From Limnobacter olei (GTDB taxonomy: Bacteria; Pseudomonadota; Gammaproteobacteria; Burkholderiales; Burkholderiaceae_B): a stretch of DNA of 48,302 bases. The stretch lies in the NCBI RefSeq assembly GCF_029087225.1, contig NZ_JARFJD010000015.1, forward strand, positions 1 to 48,302, given 5' to 3'. A program made the translations under genes and the position numbers. Below the pieces are notes generated by a model. It was not told the origin of the DNA. It saw only the letters and a program-made list of their open reading frames with translations, and made no database searches. Position 1 is the first letter of the stretch, and every line of letters begins with the position of its first letter. Below, in pieces: positions 8,927 through 18,956 of this stretch.

Positions 8927-10476
8927 TGTATTCCTTTCTGGCCGGCGCGCTCTTGGGGGCACCTTGGGTGCTGTCGTTCGCCCCGATTTCCCTGTGGTGG
9001 CTTGGGCTGCTTTTGCTTGCCGTGTTGCCTTTTGTAGCCCTCAAAACCAGCCGCCCTTGGCTGGCCGGCCTGGCATTTGGGTGGTCAGCATATGGCTTGG
9101 GCGTTTCCTGGTTGCACATCAGTCTGCACACTTACGGCGGTTTACCCTCTATGCTGGCTTGGGCGGCCATTGCCGCCTTTACGCTCTATTTGGCACTTTT
9201 TCCTGCCTTGGCTTTGTGGTTTTACAGTCGTTTTGCGGCGGTACGCGCCCAGTCTTGGCCGGGCACGGTGTTCAATGCGCTGCTGTGGGCTGCTTTATGG
9301 ACTTTTTTCGAGTGGGCTCGGGGCACATTCATGACCGGTTTTGCCTGGCTGGGGCTGGGCGACGCGCTGGTAGATTCCCCGTTTACCGACCTGTTACCTT
9401 GGTTGGGTAGTTACGGCAGCTTGTTTGCCGTGATGTTGTTTGCTCACCTTTTCCTGTCTTTTGTATTCAATCGCCTGCCCGGCAACGTGCTGGCCGCAAC
9501 TGCTGTGCTGGGCGGTTTGTTGGTGCTGGCTCAACTTCCCGTGAACACCCAAAGCGCTGGTGCTTTGACCGTGGTGGGTGTGCAAACCAATGTTGATCAA
9601 AGCATCAAGTTTGATCCTGATCTGATTGTGTCGAACATGCAAAAAGCGTTCGCTTTGGGCGACATGGCCAAGGAACAGCTGGCCCAGCAGGGTGGTGGCT
9701 TGCTCGTGTTTCCGGAAACCGTGAATCCTTTGGTGTGGACCGATACCCCCGTTGAATGGCGAACCACCTTTCGCGACTTTGCAACCCCTGGCGAGACAGC
9801 CGTCATCATGGGTTCGGCTATACAAGAGGGGTCACGGTATTTCAATTCCATCGTCATGTTTCAAGGTGATGAAGCGCTGGAAGCGCTTGAGGTGCCTGAA
9901 ACACGCCACGACAAACGGCACTTGGTGCCATTTGGTGAATTTATTCCGCTGGGCTTCAAGTGGTTTGTGGCCATGTTGAACATGCCGATGGGGGAGTTCA
10001 CCTCCGGTTCAGGGCCGCTAAAGCCCTTTTTGGTCAATGGCAATGCTTTGGCCTCCACCGTGTGTTACGAAGATATTTTTAGCGGTGAGTTTGCTGGGTT
10101 GGTCGCCAATTCCACCCAAGAGCCCTCCATGTTTGTGAATTTGAGCAATCTTGCATGGTTTGGCCAGTCTTGGGCGCTTGATCAGCATGCTCAAATGGGC
10201 CGTACCCGGTCAGCTGAACACCGTAAGCCAGGCCTGCGTGTGACCAATACCGGTGTTTCGGGCATTGTGAACGCGAACGGTCAGTGGACCCTGCGCGTTG
10301 AGCCTGGGCAAGCCCTGGTTTGGTCGGGGAAAATCGAAGGTCGATTGGGGCAAACCTTCTTCGCAAAGTGGGGCGATCGCCTGTGGTTTTCAATTTGGGG
10401 AGCAGTCCTTCTACTGCTGTGCGTGCGCGAATGGCGCTTGAGGGCTTACAATAGAGCCCATTCAATCAATCCGTAA
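8926..10476 (+). CDS. lnt: Apolipoprotein N-acyltransferase
   Basis: Lnt adds the third acyl chain to lipoproteins in the inner membrane. The 516-residue protein has six or so N-terminal membrane segments (residues 1-200), then a periplasmic nitrilase domain with the catalytic glutamate in LVFPETVNPL, the lysine in RHDKRHLVPFGEF and the cysteine in STVCYEDIF, and a final C-terminal membrane segment. The ATG at 8926 overlaps the corC stop (TGATG), and a TTG one codon earlier is less likely. corC-lnt is a conserved pair. Confidence 0.95.
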   Translation: MYSFLAGALLGAPWVLSFAPISLWWLGLLLLAVLPFVALKTSRPWLAGLAFGWSAYGLGVSWLHISLHTYGGLPSMLAWAAIAAFTLYLALFPALALWFYSRFAAVRAQSWPGTVFNALLWAALWTFFEWARGTFMTGFAWLGLGDALVDSPFTDLLPWLGSYGSLFAVMLFAHLFLSFVFNRLPGNVLAATAVLGGLLVLAQLPVNTQSAGALTVVGVQTNVDQSIKFDPDLIVSNMQKAFALGDMAKEQLAQQGGGLLVFPETVNPLVWTDTPVEWRTTFRDFATPGETAVIMGSAIQEGSRYFNSIVMFQGDEALEALEVPETRHDKRHLVPFGEFIPLGFKWFVAMLNMPMGEFTSGSGPLKPFLVNGNALASTVCYEDIFSGEFAGLVANSTQEPSMFVNLSNLAWFGQSWALDQHAQMGRTRSAEHRKPGLRVTNTGVSGIVNANGQWTLRVEPGQALVWSGKIEGRLGQTFFAKWGDRLWFSIWGAVLLLLCVREWRLRAYNRAHSINP

Positions 10477-10489
10477 AATTTAAAAAGCC

Positions 10490-11614
10490 ATGTCAATTAG
10501 TCCAGTCAACGAAATCGTTGAAGAAATGCGTGCAGGCCGCATGGTTATTCTCGTTGACGAGGAAGACCGTGAAAATGAAGGTGATCTCGTGTTGGCCGCC
10601 GATTTTGTTACGCCAGAGGCCATCAATTTCATGGCCAAATACGGCCGTGGCCTCATTTGCCTGACATTGACCGAGGCCCGCTGTCGCGAGTTGGGCTTGC
10701 GCCCAATGGTGGCAGCCAATGGCTCCTCTCACGGTACCAATTTCACCGTCTCCATTGAAGCAGCAGAAGGTGTGTCGACTGGCATTTCTGCAGCAGATCG
10801 CTCCCACACCATTCGTGTGGCAGTGAACAAAAATTCCAAACCAGAAGATCTGGTGCAACCGGGTCACATTTTTCCCCTGACTGCAGTGAATGGTGGGGTA
10901 CTCATGCGAGCTGGTCACACTGAAGCGGGTTGCGACCTGGCTGCCATGGCCGGCCTTAGCCCAGCCTCCGTCATTTGTGAAATCATGAAAGACGATGGCA
11001 CCATGGCCCGCTTGCCCGATCTGGTGGAGTTTGCCAAAGAACACAATTTGAAAATTGGCACCATCGCTGATCTTATTCAGTACCGAAGCACCAAAGAGTC
11101 ACTGATCGAGCGCATGCACGAACGTGTTATTGATACCGTGCAGGGCCAATTCAAGTGCATTTCTTTCCGCGACAAGCCCACAGGCAGCGCACACTTTGCC
11201 CTGGTGTATGGCCAATTAAACCCCGATACCGAGGCTTTGGTACGCGTCCATGAACCCACCTCGCTGATCGATTTTCTCGAAGTGAATTTGTCGGAACACT
11301 CTTTCTCAATTCCTGCGGCCATGAAGAAAGTGGTGGATGAGGGCGCAGGCGTTATTGTGCTTTTGAATTGTGATGTGTCCTCTGACCGCTTGTTGGGCCA
11401 GTTTGCCTCGCTTGACGACATCGAGCAGCGCGGTACAACTGCACGCAAAGGTGCGGGATCAAACCCCGATTTGCGTACCTATGGTATCGGGGCGCAAATT
11501 TTGCGCGACCTGGGTGTCAACAAGATGAAATTGCTGTCCCGACCACGGAAAATGCCGAGCATGACCGGGTTTGATTTGGAAGTATCAGGTTATGTCAACG
11601 GAGAAACGAAATGA
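10490..11614 (+). CDS. ribBA: 3,4-dihydroxy-2-butanone-4-phosphate synthase with degenerate GTP cyclohydrolase II domain
   Basis: The N-terminal domain (about residues 1-205) makes dihydroxybutanone phosphate from ribulose 5-phosphate, with the signature [17 protein letters not shown] and the [12 protein letters not shown] and [12 protein letters not shown] segments. The C-terminal domain (about 206-374) aligns with GTP cyclohydrolase II, but the zinc-cysteine motif that normally follows RVHSE reads [14 protein letters not shown], so no cysteine ligands are present and that activity is probably lost. A separate RibA must then exist elsewhere. The stop overlaps ribH by ATGA. No FMN riboswitch fits in the 13 bases after lnt. 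Confidence 0.92.
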   Translation: MSISPVNEIVEEMRAGRMVILVDEEDRENEGDLVLAADFVTPEAINFMAKYGRGLICLTLTEARCRELGLRPMVAANGSSHGTNFTVSIEAAEGVSTGISAADRSHTIRVAVNKNSKPEDLVQPGHIFPLTAVNGGVLMRAGHTEAGCDLAAMAGLSPASVICEIMKDDGTMARLPDLVEFAKEHNLKIGTIADLIQYRSTKESLIERMHERVIDTVQGQFKCISFRDKPTGSAHFALVYGQLNPDTEALVRVHEPTSLIDFLEVNLSEHSFSIPAAMKKVVDEGAGVIVLLNCDVSSDRLLGQFASLDDIEQRGTTARKGAGSNPDLRTYGIGAQILRDLGVNKMKLLSRPRKMPSMTGFDLEVSGYVNGETK

Positions 11615-12117
11615 GCAACAGTCCAGGAAGTGTGCCTGCTAATTTGAACGGCGATGGCATTCGTGTGGGTGTGGTTCAGGCCCGCTTCAACGAAGAAATC
11701 ACCAATGGCCTTTGGGCCGCCTGTTGCAGCGAATTGCTGCGCTTGGGCGTGTTGAATGAAGACATTCTGCATATTACTGTGCCTGGTGCGATGGAAATTC
11801 CAATCGCATTGCAGCGCCTGGCATTCTCGGGCGAGTTTGATGCACTCATTGCTTTGGGTGCCGTGATCAAGGGCGATACCTACCATTTTGAAATTGTGTG
11901 TGGCGAAAGCGCCCGCGGCATTTCAAGTGTGGCTTTGGCTCACGATGTGCCTGTAGTCAACATGGTGTTGACTACCTACACCGAAGACCAGGCCATTGAG
12001 CGTATCGAGGACAAAGGCGTTGATGTCGCTCGATGTGCCGTGGAAATGGGCAATTTAATGATGACGCTGGATGACAACCTACCTGGCGCAGATGACGAGG
12101 AAGAAGACGATGAGTGA
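11611..12117 (+). CDS. ribH: 6,7-dimethyl-8-ribityllumazine synthase
   Basis: RibH condenses dihydroxybutanone phosphate with the pyrimidine intermediate, the step before riboflavin. The 168-residue protein has VVQARFNEEIT near residues 21-31, the VPGAMEIPIALQ motif, LGAVIKGDTYHFE with the catalytic histidine, and a C-terminal acidic tail (DDEEEDDE). It starts on ATGA with the ribBA stop and its 3' end overlaps nusB by eight bases, so the rib genes and nusB are translated together. Confidence 0.96.
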   Translation: MSNSPGSVPANLNGDGIRVGVVQARFNEEITNGLWAACCSELLRLGVLNEDILHITVPGAMEIPIALQRLAFSGEFDALIALGAVIKGDTYHFEIVCGESARGISSVALAHDVPVVNMVLTTYTEDQAIERIEDKGVDVARCAVEMGNLMMTLDDNLPGADDEEEDDE

Positions 12118-12598
12118 AGCCAGCAAGCCCGATTCGGGTAAGAGGCAAGGACACACTCGCAACGCTCGCCGTCGATCTCGTGAATTGGCTTTGCAGGGCT
12201 TGTATCAGTGGTTTTTGAATCCCACTGAAGTGGGTGAAGTGGACGCGCACATTCGGGATGCGCCCGGTTTCGACAAGGCCGATCGCGAGCACTACGAGTC
12301 TCTTTTGCATGGTTCGGTGCATCACCTTGACGCATTGATGCATCAGATTCAGCCGTTCATTGATCGTCCTTGGGGCGAACTAAGTCCGGTCGAGAAAGCT
12401 GTGTTGGTGTTGGCTAGTCATGAAATGAATACGCATGCAGAAATTCCCTACCGGGTGGTGATCAACGAGGCGGTTGAGTTGACCAAAACCTTCGGAGGCA
12501 CTGACGCGTTCAAATTCGTCAATGGCGTGCTTGACAAGGTGGCCGCCCAGGCGCGTGATTCCGAAATCAAGGCTCAGGCAAACAGTCAGTCAAGCTAA
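12110..12598 (+). CDS. nusB: Transcription antitermination protein NusB
   Basis: NusB pairs with S10 (NusE) and boxA RNA in rRNA antitermination. The 162-residue all-helical protein shows RRRSRELALQGLYQW near residues 19-33, SPVEKAVLVLASHEM and the PYRVVINEAVELTKTFGG signature before the C-terminal helix. The ATG at 12110 is used, as MSEASKP matches a usual basic, disordered N-terminus; upstream ATG codons lie well inside ribH. Order ribH-nusB-thiL is conserved widely. Confidence 0.95.
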   Translation: MSEASKPDSGKRQGHTRNARRRSRELALQGLYQWFLNPTEVGEVDAHIRDAPGFDKADREHYESLLHGSVHHLDALMHQIQPFIDRPWGELSPVEKAVLVLASHEMNTHAEIPYRVVINEAVELTKTFGGTDAFKFVNGVLDKVAAQARDSEIKAQANSQSS

Positions 12599-12613
12599 AA
12601 CTCAAGAGGCGTT

Positions 12614-13690
12614 TTGGAATTCGACCTTATTCATCGCTATTTCAAAACTCCTTTTGGTGGGCTTGCACAGGCCAATCCCGACACGGTACTTTTTGGCATC
12701 GGAGACGACTGCGCCACGCTTCGAGTTGCACCCGATTTTCATCTGTTCACCTCTACCGACACCTTGGTTGAGGGTGTTCACTTTTTTTCAGATGATCCAC
12801 CTCGTGTCACAGGCTGGAAGGCCTTGGCCAGTAACTTGTCCGATCTCGCTGCCAGTGGGGCGAGTCCACTCGGCTTCACGCTCAATTTAAGTTTGCCCGA
12901 AATTGATGAAAACTGGCTGGCTGGCTTCTCGGCAGGTTTGCTCGACATCGCCACCCGTTTCAATTGCCCGTTGGTGGGTGGTGACACCACTTCAGCCGGC
13001 TCCAATCCATTGAAAACCTTGTCAATTACCGTGTTTGGGCAAGCGCCTGCTGCACACCGTGGCTTCAACCGGGCGCACGCGAAAATTGGTGAAGAAATTT
13101 GGTTAAGTGGTACCCCCGGGCTTGCTCGCCTGGGGCTTTTGCTTGAATTCCAAAAACGGGGTCGCTTGGAGCAGCTATGTGAGGGCATCGAGCTGTCGCA
13201 GGTTCAGGCCCTGCTTGCTGCGATGCCAGCCCAGTTGCAGCAAAATGCAGTAAGTCGGCTTGGCATGCCAGTTCCGCGCATTGAACTTGGATTGCAGTTG
13301 CGTGGGCTTGCAAGCGCCTGCCTCGATCTGTCCGACGGTTTGAGTGGCGATTTGGCCCACATTTCCAGTGCAAGCGAAGTGTCCGCCGTACTCTTCCAAT
13401 CGTCTCTAGAATCAATGTGGCGAGAACTTTGGCCTGAAATAGATCAACAGGCCAATGCGGCCGGGTTGTTGAAAATCTTGCTCGCGCAAACCTTGACGGG
13501 CGGTGACGATTTCGAATTGTGCTGGACAGCCCACCCGAACTGTCATGATGCAATACAATCCCGGAAGGCGGGTGTGCATTGTGTCGGCGTCATCGAGCCC
13601 GGAAGCGGCATTTGGCTTCAATCCCAGGGTGCAAGCCGAGAGCGCGTGTCAAATTGTTCCTACAATCATTTTGCCGAGATCCAGAATTGA
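12614..13690 (+). CDS. thiL: Thiamine-monophosphate kinase
   Basis: ThiL phosphorylates thiamine monophosphate to thiamine diphosphate. The 358-residue protein has the glycine-rich FGIGDDCA, STDTLVEGVHFF, the SNLSDLAASGASPLGFTL helix, GGDTTS and the later LDLSDGLSGDL and LTGGDDFEL motifs, all metal- or ATP-binding. The start is a TTG at 12614 with AAGAGG a few bases upstream, reading MEFDLIHRYF, the usual N-terminus. The stop overlaps the pgpA start by four bases (TTGA). Confidence 0.94.
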   Translation: MEFDLIHRYFKTPFGGLAQANPDTVLFGIGDDCATLRVAPDFHLFTSTDTLVEGVHFFSDDPPRVTGWKALASNLSDLAASGASPLGFTLNLSLPEIDENWLAGFSAGLLDIATRFNCPLVGGDTTSAGSNPLKTLSITVFGQAPAAHRGFNRAHAKIGEEIWLSGTPGLARLGLLLEFQKRGRLEQLCEGIELSQVQALLAAMPAQLQQNAVSRLGMPVPRIELGLQLRGLASACLDLSDGLSGDLAHISSASEVSAVLFQSSLESMWRELWPEIDQQANAAGLLKILLAQTLTGGDDFELCWTAHPNCHDAIQSRKAGVHCVGVIEPGSGIWLQSQGASRERVSNCSYNHFAEIQN

Positions 13691-14193
13691 GCTCGATACC
13701 CCGTTTCCGGCCCAACTGGCGCTTTATGCTGGACCATCCCGCGCATTTGTTGGCCTTGGGATTTGGCAGTGGCTTGGCGTGGGTTTTGCCAGGTACTTTC
13801 GGTACATTGATGGGCTGGCTCTTGTATGTTTGGCTGGACCCCTATCTGGCTGAAAATCAGTGGATTTGGGTGATTGTTGGCGCTTTCGTTGCGGGTGCCT
13901 GGGCTTGCCAGATCACTGGGAAGGCACTGGGGGTTATCGATCACGGCGGGATTGTCTGGGATGAAATCGTTGCGATCTGGCTGGTGTTGTTTGTGGCCTC
14001 GAATCATTTTTCCAGCCCCATTGAACAATTGACGTGTGTGCTTCTGTTCAGGTTCTTTGACATGGTAAAACCGCCCCCGATCCGCTGGTTCGACCGGCAC
14101 TGGAAAAATGGTTTTGGTGTAATGTTTGATGACATCGTCGCAGCTTTCATGACCTTGTTGGCGCTGTCGGTCTATTTGTATTTTTTGAAGTGA
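13687..14193 (+). CDS. pgpA: Phosphatidylglycerophosphatase A
   Basis: PgpA dephosphorylates phosphatidylglycerophosphate in the inner membrane. The 168-residue protein opens with RPNWRFMLDHPAHLLALGFG and contains GLAWVLPGTFGT near residues 31-42 and DHGGIVWDE and FRFFDMVKPPPI later, with several membrane segments. The start chosen is TTG at 13687, which shares TTGA with the thiL stop and retains the conserved RPxxRFM segment; the first ATG, at 13726, would cut it off and has no ribosome-binding site. Confidence 0.9.
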   Translation: MSSIPRFRPNWRFMLDHPAHLLALGFGSGLAWVLPGTFGTLMGWLLYVWLDPYLAENQWIWVIVGAFVAGAWACQITGKALGVIDHGGIVWDEIVAIWLVLFVASNHFSSPIEQLTCVLLFRFFDMVKPPPIRWFDRHWKNGFGVMFDDIVAAFMTLLALSVYLYFLK

Positions 14194-14224
14194 ATTCAAT
14201 TTTAAACACTCAACGGGGAGCCTC

Positions 14225-14722
14225 TTGAGCAATCCAGACCAAGCACTTTTGCTGCAAATTGCAGACATATTCAATGCATCGGCTGGCAAACTCGGTGTGG
14301 TCGAGTCTTGTACGGGGGGCGGGCTTGGTTCGGCATTGACTAGCCTACCCGGCTCTAGCGACTGGTTCGAGGGTGGGCTGATCACCTATTCAAACAAAGT
14401 CAAAATGAAGTCGGTGTATGTGCGCGAGTCCACTTTGGAACAGCACGGTGCAGTGAGTGAAGAATGCGTCAAGGAAATGGCCAATGGTGGAATGATCGCC
14501 TTGGGTGTGGACTGTTGCCTCTCGGTGTCAGGCATCGCTGGCCCGGGAGGTGGCTCGGCCGGTAAGCCAGTTGGTACGGTGTGGTTTGGTTTGGCCGTTC
14601 GGCACAAGTCGATTGAGGCTTTTCACCATGTTTTTGATGGTGATCGTGAGGCCGTTCGCCAACAGGCGGTACAAGCCGGGTTAACCATCCTGTCAAAAGT
14701 ATCACTCAAAAAGGCTGTATAG
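14225..14722 (+). CDS. pncC: Nicotinamide-nucleotide amidase (CinA C-terminal domain)
   Basis: PncC deamidates nicotinamide mononucleotide in the pyridine nucleotide cycle. At 165 residues it is a stand-alone CinA C-terminal domain, with the ESCTGGGLGSALT nucleophile region near residues 27-39, the GGLITYSNKVK segment, and SGIAGPGGGSAGKPVGTVWFG near 102-121. The start is TTG with GGGGAG four bases upstream. It precedes recA, and the recA LexA box overlaps its stop codon. Confidence 0.93.
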   Translation: MSNPDQALLLQIADIFNASAGKLGVVESCTGGGLGSALTSLPGSSDWFEGGLITYSNKVKMKSVYVRESTLEQHGAVSEECVKEMANGGMIALGVDCCLSVSGIAGPGGGSAGKPVGTVWFGLAVRHKSIEAFHHVFDGDREAVRQQAVQAGLTILSKVSLKKAV

Positions 14723-14730
14723 ATTTACAG
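14715..14730 (+). promoter_or_regulatory. LexA (SOS) box of recA
   Basis: The 16 bases CTGTATAGATTTACAG keep both invariant halves (CTGT and ACAG) of the E. coli-type LexA operator with the eight-base spacer. It overlaps the pncC stop codon and lies 55 bases before the recA ATG. A second perfect inverted repeat, ACAGT-AAAA-ACTGT (14727-14740), shares its left arm with the operator. Confidence 0.8.
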
Positions 14731-14784
14731 TAAAAACTGTGCAATAATTCGAAAATCGCAACCCAATTCAGTTGAAGGCAGACC

Positions 14785-15864
14785 ATGGAAGATCTCAGAA
14801 CCAAAAACCAATCCTCAGACAAAGTCAAAGCCCTGGCCGCCGCGCTCAGCCAAATCGAAAAGCAGTTTGGCAAGGGCAGTATCATGCGTTTTGGGGAAAA
14901 CGAGATCATCGACGACATTCAGTCGGTCTCAACCGGTTCTTTGGGGCTCGACATTGCTTTGGGCATTGGTGGCCTTCCGCGCGGTCGTGTCGTCGAAATT
15001 TACGGCCCGGAATCTTCCGGTAAAACCACCTTGACCTTGCAAGTGATTGCGGAAATGCAAAAACTGGGTGGTACCTGTGCTTTCATTGATGCTGAACACG
15101 CGCTCGATGTTCAATATGCTTCCAAGTTGGGCGTTAACTTGCCTGATTTGTTGATTTCCCAACCCGACACTGGCGAGCAGGCCTTGGAAATTGTCGATGC
15201 TCTGGTTCGTTCCGGTTCCGTTGATCTGGTAATTATTGACTCTGTGGCTGCCCTGACACCCAAAGCTGAAATTGAAGGCGACATGGGCGATTCCCTGCCA
15301 GGTCTTCAAGCCCGTTTAATGAGCCAGGCCCTGCGCAAATTAACTGCCAACATCAAGCGCACCAATTGCCTGGTTATTTTCATCAACCAAATTCGAATGA
15401 AAATCGGGGTTATGTTTGGCAGCCCTGAAACCACAACTGGTGGTAACGCCCTGAAGTTTTACTCCTCGGTCCGTCTGGACATTCGCAGAATTGGTTCCAT
15501 CAAGAAGGGTGAGGAAGTTATCGGCAGCGAAACTCGCGTCAAGGTGGTCAAGAACAAGGTAAGTCCTCCCTTCAAGCAGGCTGAGTTCGATATTTTGTAT
15601 GGTCAGGGCACATCCCGAGAGGGTGAAGTCGTTGATCTCGGCGTATTGCATGGTTTTGTCGACAAGGCTGGCGCCTGGTATTCCTACAACGGCGAGAAAA
15701 TTGGTCAGGGCAAAGACAATGCGCGCGATTTCCTGAAAGCCAATCCGGCGATGGCCGCAGAGATCGAGAATAAAATCCGTGAAAAGCTGGGTGTGCGTCT
15801 GCTTGAAGAAGCGTCAGCCGCACCTGCTGCCAAAAAGAAGAATGAAGTCGAAGACGCCGAGTAA
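14785..15864 (+). CDS. recA: Recombinase RecA
   Basis: RecA forms filaments on single-stranded DNA for recombination and triggers LexA cleavage. The 359-residue protein has Walker A GPESSGKT at residues 74-81, the FIDAEHALD segment, Walker B-like [10 protein letters not shown], the loop 2 region near [16 protein letters not shown] and a C-terminal lysine- and glutamate-rich tail. The upstream LexA box implies SOS control. recX begins inside its last 23 bases. Confidence 0.98.
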   Translation: MEDLRTKNQSSDKVKALAAALSQIEKQFGKGSIMRFGENEIIDDIQSVSTGSLGLDIALGIGGLPRGRVVEIYGPESSGKTTLTLQVIAEMQKLGGTCAFIDAEHALDVQYASKLGVNLPDLLISQPDTGEQALEIVDALVRSGSVDLVIIDSVAALTPKAEIEGDMGDSLPGLQARLMSQALRKLTANIKRTNCLVIFINQIRMKIGVMFGSPETTTGGNALKFYSSVRLDIRRIGSIKKGEEVIGSETRVKVVKNKVSPPFKQAEFDILYGQGTSREGEVVDLGVLHGFVDKAGAWYSYNGEKIGQGKDNARDFLKANPAMAAEIENKIREKLGVRLLEEASAAPAAKKKNEVEDAE

Positions 15865-16435
15865 GTTACCAATCAAGTCGCCCATTAAGTCAAATGGGCG
15901 TTCATTCGGAGGTACTACGGGCTCTAGCAAGCCCGTGGTTTCCGCCAAGTCCAAGGCTGTCGCCTTGCTCGCCCGCAGGGAACACAGTCAAACTGAACTT
16001 CGAGCAAAGTTATTGCAGCGCGGTTACGAGCCCGGTGAGGTAGAAGAGGCCATTGAATGGGCAACTTCACACCAATTTCAATCCGATGAGCGTTTCAAAC
16101 TGAGTCTGTTTCGAAGGCGTGCCTCAACTTTTGGGGATCGTGCAATTTCCGCCGAATTGGGGCAACACGGTTTGGGAGACCTTAAGTCCCTTTCGCACGA
16201 TGATTCAGAAACCCAAATCCCGAGCAGTGAAGAAGACCGAGCCTATGACTGGATAAAACGCAGACAGCTTTCAAGCCTTGAAAGCGTTTTGGGTGTTGAC
16301 TCAGCTGTTGATCAAGCTGAATTGTTGGTTTTGAAGTCCAAGGTTTATCGCGGGCTTTCAGCCCGAGGGTTTGAATTTGGCAATATTGAACGCGCTTGGC
16401 GGCGCATTCTGGCTGAGTTCAAATCCAATGCGTGA
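15842..16435 (+). CDS. recX: RecA regulator RecX
   Basis: RecX binds RecA filaments and limits their growth. The 197-residue protein has a long basic and serine-rich N-terminal extension (about 60 residues), then three-helix repeats: [40 protein letters not shown] and a last repeat ending in [10 protein letters not shown]. The start ATG at 15842 lies inside the end of recA after AAGAAGA; an earlier in-frame ATG at 15779 is deeper in recA. The overlap implies translational coupling, as in other recA-recX pairs. Confidence 0.88.
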   Translation: MKSKTPSKLPIKSPIKSNGRSFGGTTGSSKPVVSAKSKAVALLARREHSQTELRAKLLQRGYEPGEVEEAIEWATSHQFQSDERFKLSLFRRRASTFGDRAISAELGQHGLGDLKSLSHDDSETQIPSSEEDRAYDWIKRRQLSSLESVLGVDSAVDQAELLVLKSKVYRGLSARGFEFGNIERAWRRILAEFKSNA

Positions 16436-16703
16436 TATTATTCCGGTCGGCTTATGTGTTTCCATAGAAGTGATAGTCTAGTTAAATAACGAAGCGTTAT
16501 TCAACGACACAAGAAGCAAAGAAAGAGATGGATAAAAACCTTCATAGCATGCCTGGCATGCCTCATCCTTGCCTCGGCTTTACGTCCGAGAACCCGCTTG
16601 CGCTGTCACGCGAAAAAAACACTCTCCACTTTACAATGTTGTCAGTTCAGCCGCCTTGTTGCGTCTAGCCGATTTGCATTAACTTTCCCAGCAAGGAATT
16701 CAA
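16436..16703 (+). promoter_or_regulatory. sucCD upstream region with inverted repeats
   Basis: This 268-base gap carries AATAACG-AAG-CGTTATT (16485-16501) and GCATGCC-T-GGCATGC (16547-16561), both perfect palindromes. The first has no T run, so it is not a clear terminator of recX; the second has a one-base centre and suits a dimeric protein better than an RNA hairpin. A 46-codon frame from the ATG at 16528 (MDKNLHSMPG) has a purine-rich stretch ahead of it. Promoter position is unclear. Confidence 0.4.
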
Positions 16704-17870
16704 ATGAAGATTCACGAGTATCAAGGCAAGGAAATTCTGAAGAAGTACGGTGTGGCCGTTCCCACTGGCTATCCCTGTTTTTCAATTGACGAGGCAATTG
16801 CTGCCGCGGAGAAGCTGGGCGGCCCGGTTTGGGTGGTGAAGGCGCAAATTCACGCAGGTGGCCGCGGCAAGGGCGGTGGCGTGAAAGTGGCAAAGAGCAT
16901 GGACGATGTAAAAACGTATGCCAGCCAAATTCTGGGCATGCAGTTGATCACCCATCAAACAGGTCCTGAAGGCCAGAAAGTCAGCCGTTTGCTGGTTGAA
17001 GAGGGTGCAGACATCAAAAAGGAATACTACGTTGGCATGGTGGTTGACCGTGTTACCCAGCGGGTTTGTGTCATGGCATCCAGCGAAGGCGGCATGGAAA
17101 TTGAAGAAGTGGCTGAACACACCCCAGAACTGATTCACAAAGTGTACGTGGATCCCGTTGCAGGGCTTACAGACGCAGAGGCCGATGATTTGGCGGTGAA
17201 AATCGGCATTCCCGCGGGTTCTGTTGCCAAAGCGCGTGTGGCGTTTCAAGGTTTGTACAAAGCGTTCTGGGAAACTGACGCCAGCCTGGCCGAAATTAAC
17301 CCACTGATCTTGACTGGCTCTGGCGACATCATTGCACTGGATGCGAAACTGAACTTCGATTCCAACGCCTTGCACCGTCATCCCGAAATCGTGGCCTTGC
17401 GCGATTTGGCCGAAGAAGATCCTGCTGAAATCGAAGCGAGCAAATTCGATTTGAGCTACATCAGTCTTGACGGCAACATTGGTTGCCTGGTGAACGGCGC
17501 TGGTTTGGCGATGGCCACCATGGACACCATCAAGTTGTTTGGTGGCGAGCCTGCCAACTTCCTGGATGTGGGCGGCGGTGCCACCACCGAGAAAGTGACA
17601 GAAGCTTTCAAAATTATGTTGAAAAATCCCAACCTGAAAGCCATTTTGGTGAATATTTTTGGCGGCATCATGCGTTGTGACGTGATTGCAGATGGCGTGG
17701 TGGCTGCATCGAAGGCAGTGGGTTTGTCGGTTCCTCTGGTTGTGCGCATGAAAGGTACGAACGAAGATTTGGGCAAGAAAATTTTGGCTGAATCTGGTTT
17801 GCCAATCATTGCAGCGAACACCATGGGCGAGGCTGCGCAAAAAGTGGTGGCTGCAACCAAGGGCGCTTAA
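16704..17870 (+). CDS. sucC: Succinyl-CoA synthetase beta subunit
   Basis: SucC is the ATP-grasp subunit of the TCA-cycle enzyme that makes succinate and ATP or GTP from succinyl-CoA. The 388-residue protein has [17 protein letters not shown], the nucleotide-binding [10 protein letters not shown] near residues 53-62, AEINPLILT, and the C-terminal CoA-ligase part with [15 protein letters not shown] and [15 protein letters not shown] lies seven bases before the ATG. It is followed by sucD after 53 bases. Confidence 0.98.
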   Translation: MKIHEYQGKEILKKYGVAVPTGYPCFSIDEAIAAAEKLGGPVWVVKAQIHAGGRGKGGGVKVAKSMDDVKTYASQILGMQLITHQTGPEGQKVSRLLVEEGADIKKEYYVGMVVDRVTQRVCVMASSEGGMEIEEVAEHTPELIHKVYVDPVAGLTDAEADDLAVKIGIPAGSVAKARVAFQGLYKAFWETDASLAEINPLILTGSGDIIALDAKLNFDSNALHRHPEIVALRDLAEEDPAEIEASKFDLSYISLDGNIGCLVNGAGLAMATMDTIKLFGGEPANFLDVGGGATTEKVTEAFKIMLKNPNLKAILVNIFGGIMRCDVIADGVVAASKAVGLSVPLVVRMKGTNEDLGKKILAESGLPIIAANTMGEAAQKVVAATKGA

Positions 17871-17923
17871 GCGCCCGGTGCTCCACATTTGACAGCCATT
17901 CAACACGAAAAAGGATTTTCACA

Positions 17924-18811
17924 ATGTCTATTCTCATTAACAAAGACACCAAGGTAATTACTCAGGGTATTACTGGTAAAACTGGTCAGTTTCACACGCG
18001 CATGTGCCGTGAATACGCCAATGGCAAGAATTGCTTTGTTGCAGGTGTAAACCCCAAGAAAGCTGGCGAAGATTTTGAAGGTGTGCCAATTTACGGCACC
18101 GTGGCCGATGCCAAAAAACAGACCGGTGCCAACGCATCCGTGATTTACGTTCCTCCTCCCTTTGCTGCGGCTGCCATTTGGGAGGCTGTAGAAGCTGATC
18201 TGGATTTGGTGATTTGTATCACTGAAGGTATTCCCGTCCGTGACATGATCGAGGTGCGTGATCGCATGCGTCGAGAGGGTCGCAAAACCATCGTGGTGGG
18301 TCCAAACTGCCCCGGCGTTATTACGCCTGATGAAATCAAGATTGGCATTATGCCCGGCCACATTCACAAAAAGGGACGTATTGGTGTGGTGTCTCGCTCC
18401 GGTACCCTAACCTATGAGGCAGTGGGCCAGTTGAGTGAGTTGGGCTTGGGTCAGTCCACAGCCGTGGGTATTGGTGGTGACCCCGTGAACGGGCTGAAGC
18501 ACATCGACGTGATGCGAATGTTCAATGACGATCCTGACACCGATGCCGTGGTCATGATTGGTGAAATTGGTGGCAGCGATGAAGAAGAAGCTGCCTTGTG
18601 GGTGAAGGACAACATGAAGAAGCCCGTTGTTGGTTTCATTGCTGGTGTGACAGCGCCCCCCGGAAAGCGCATGGGCCATGCTGGCGCCATCATCTCTGGC
18701 GGTAAAGGTACAGCTCAGGAGAAGCTGGCCATTATGGAAGAGTGCGGTATTACTGTGACCAAAGACCCCTCCGTGATGGGTCAATTGCTGAAGAAGGCCA
18801 TCGGGGCCTGA
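17924..18811 (+). CDS. sucD: Succinyl-CoA synthetase alpha subunit
   Basis: SucD binds CoA and carries the phospho-histidine that passes phosphate to SucC. The 295-residue protein has the CoA-binding [12 protein letters not shown] near residues 15-26, [17 protein letters not shown], and the active-site histidine in [15 protein letters not shown] near 245-259. An AAGGA precedes the ATG. The strong terminator after it closes the sucCD operon. Confidence 0.98.
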   Translation: MSILINKDTKVITQGITGKTGQFHTRMCREYANGKNCFVAGVNPKKAGEDFEGVPIYGTVADAKKQTGANASVIYVPPPFAAAAIWEAVEADLDLVICITEGIPVRDMIEVRDRMRREGRKTIVVGPNCPGVITPDEIKIGIMPGHIHKKGRIGVVSRSGTLTYEAVGQLSELGLGQSTAVGIGGDPVNGLKHIDVMRMFNDDPDTDAVVMIGEIGGSDEEEAALWVKDNMKKPVVGFIAGVTAPPGKRMGHAGAIISGGKGTAQEKLAIMEECGITVTKDPSVMGQLLKKAIGA

Positions 18812-18832
18812 GTAGTCAAGTCGTAGTTCATT

Positions 18833-18874
18833 AAAACCCCACCATTCACTCAGAATGGTGGGGTTTTTCTTTTT
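18833..18874 (+). terminator. Rho-independent terminator of sucCD
   Basis: AAAACCCCACCATTC pairs with GAATGGTGGGGTTTT around an ACTCA loop, and a run of T with one C interruption follows. Confidence 0.95.
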
Positions 18875-18956
18875 AACCCTAGCGGGGGTACTTCACGCAA
18901 GCTGAACACCGAAGAATGGTTTCTCAACACCACTTTTCGATGTGAGGAATGCGACG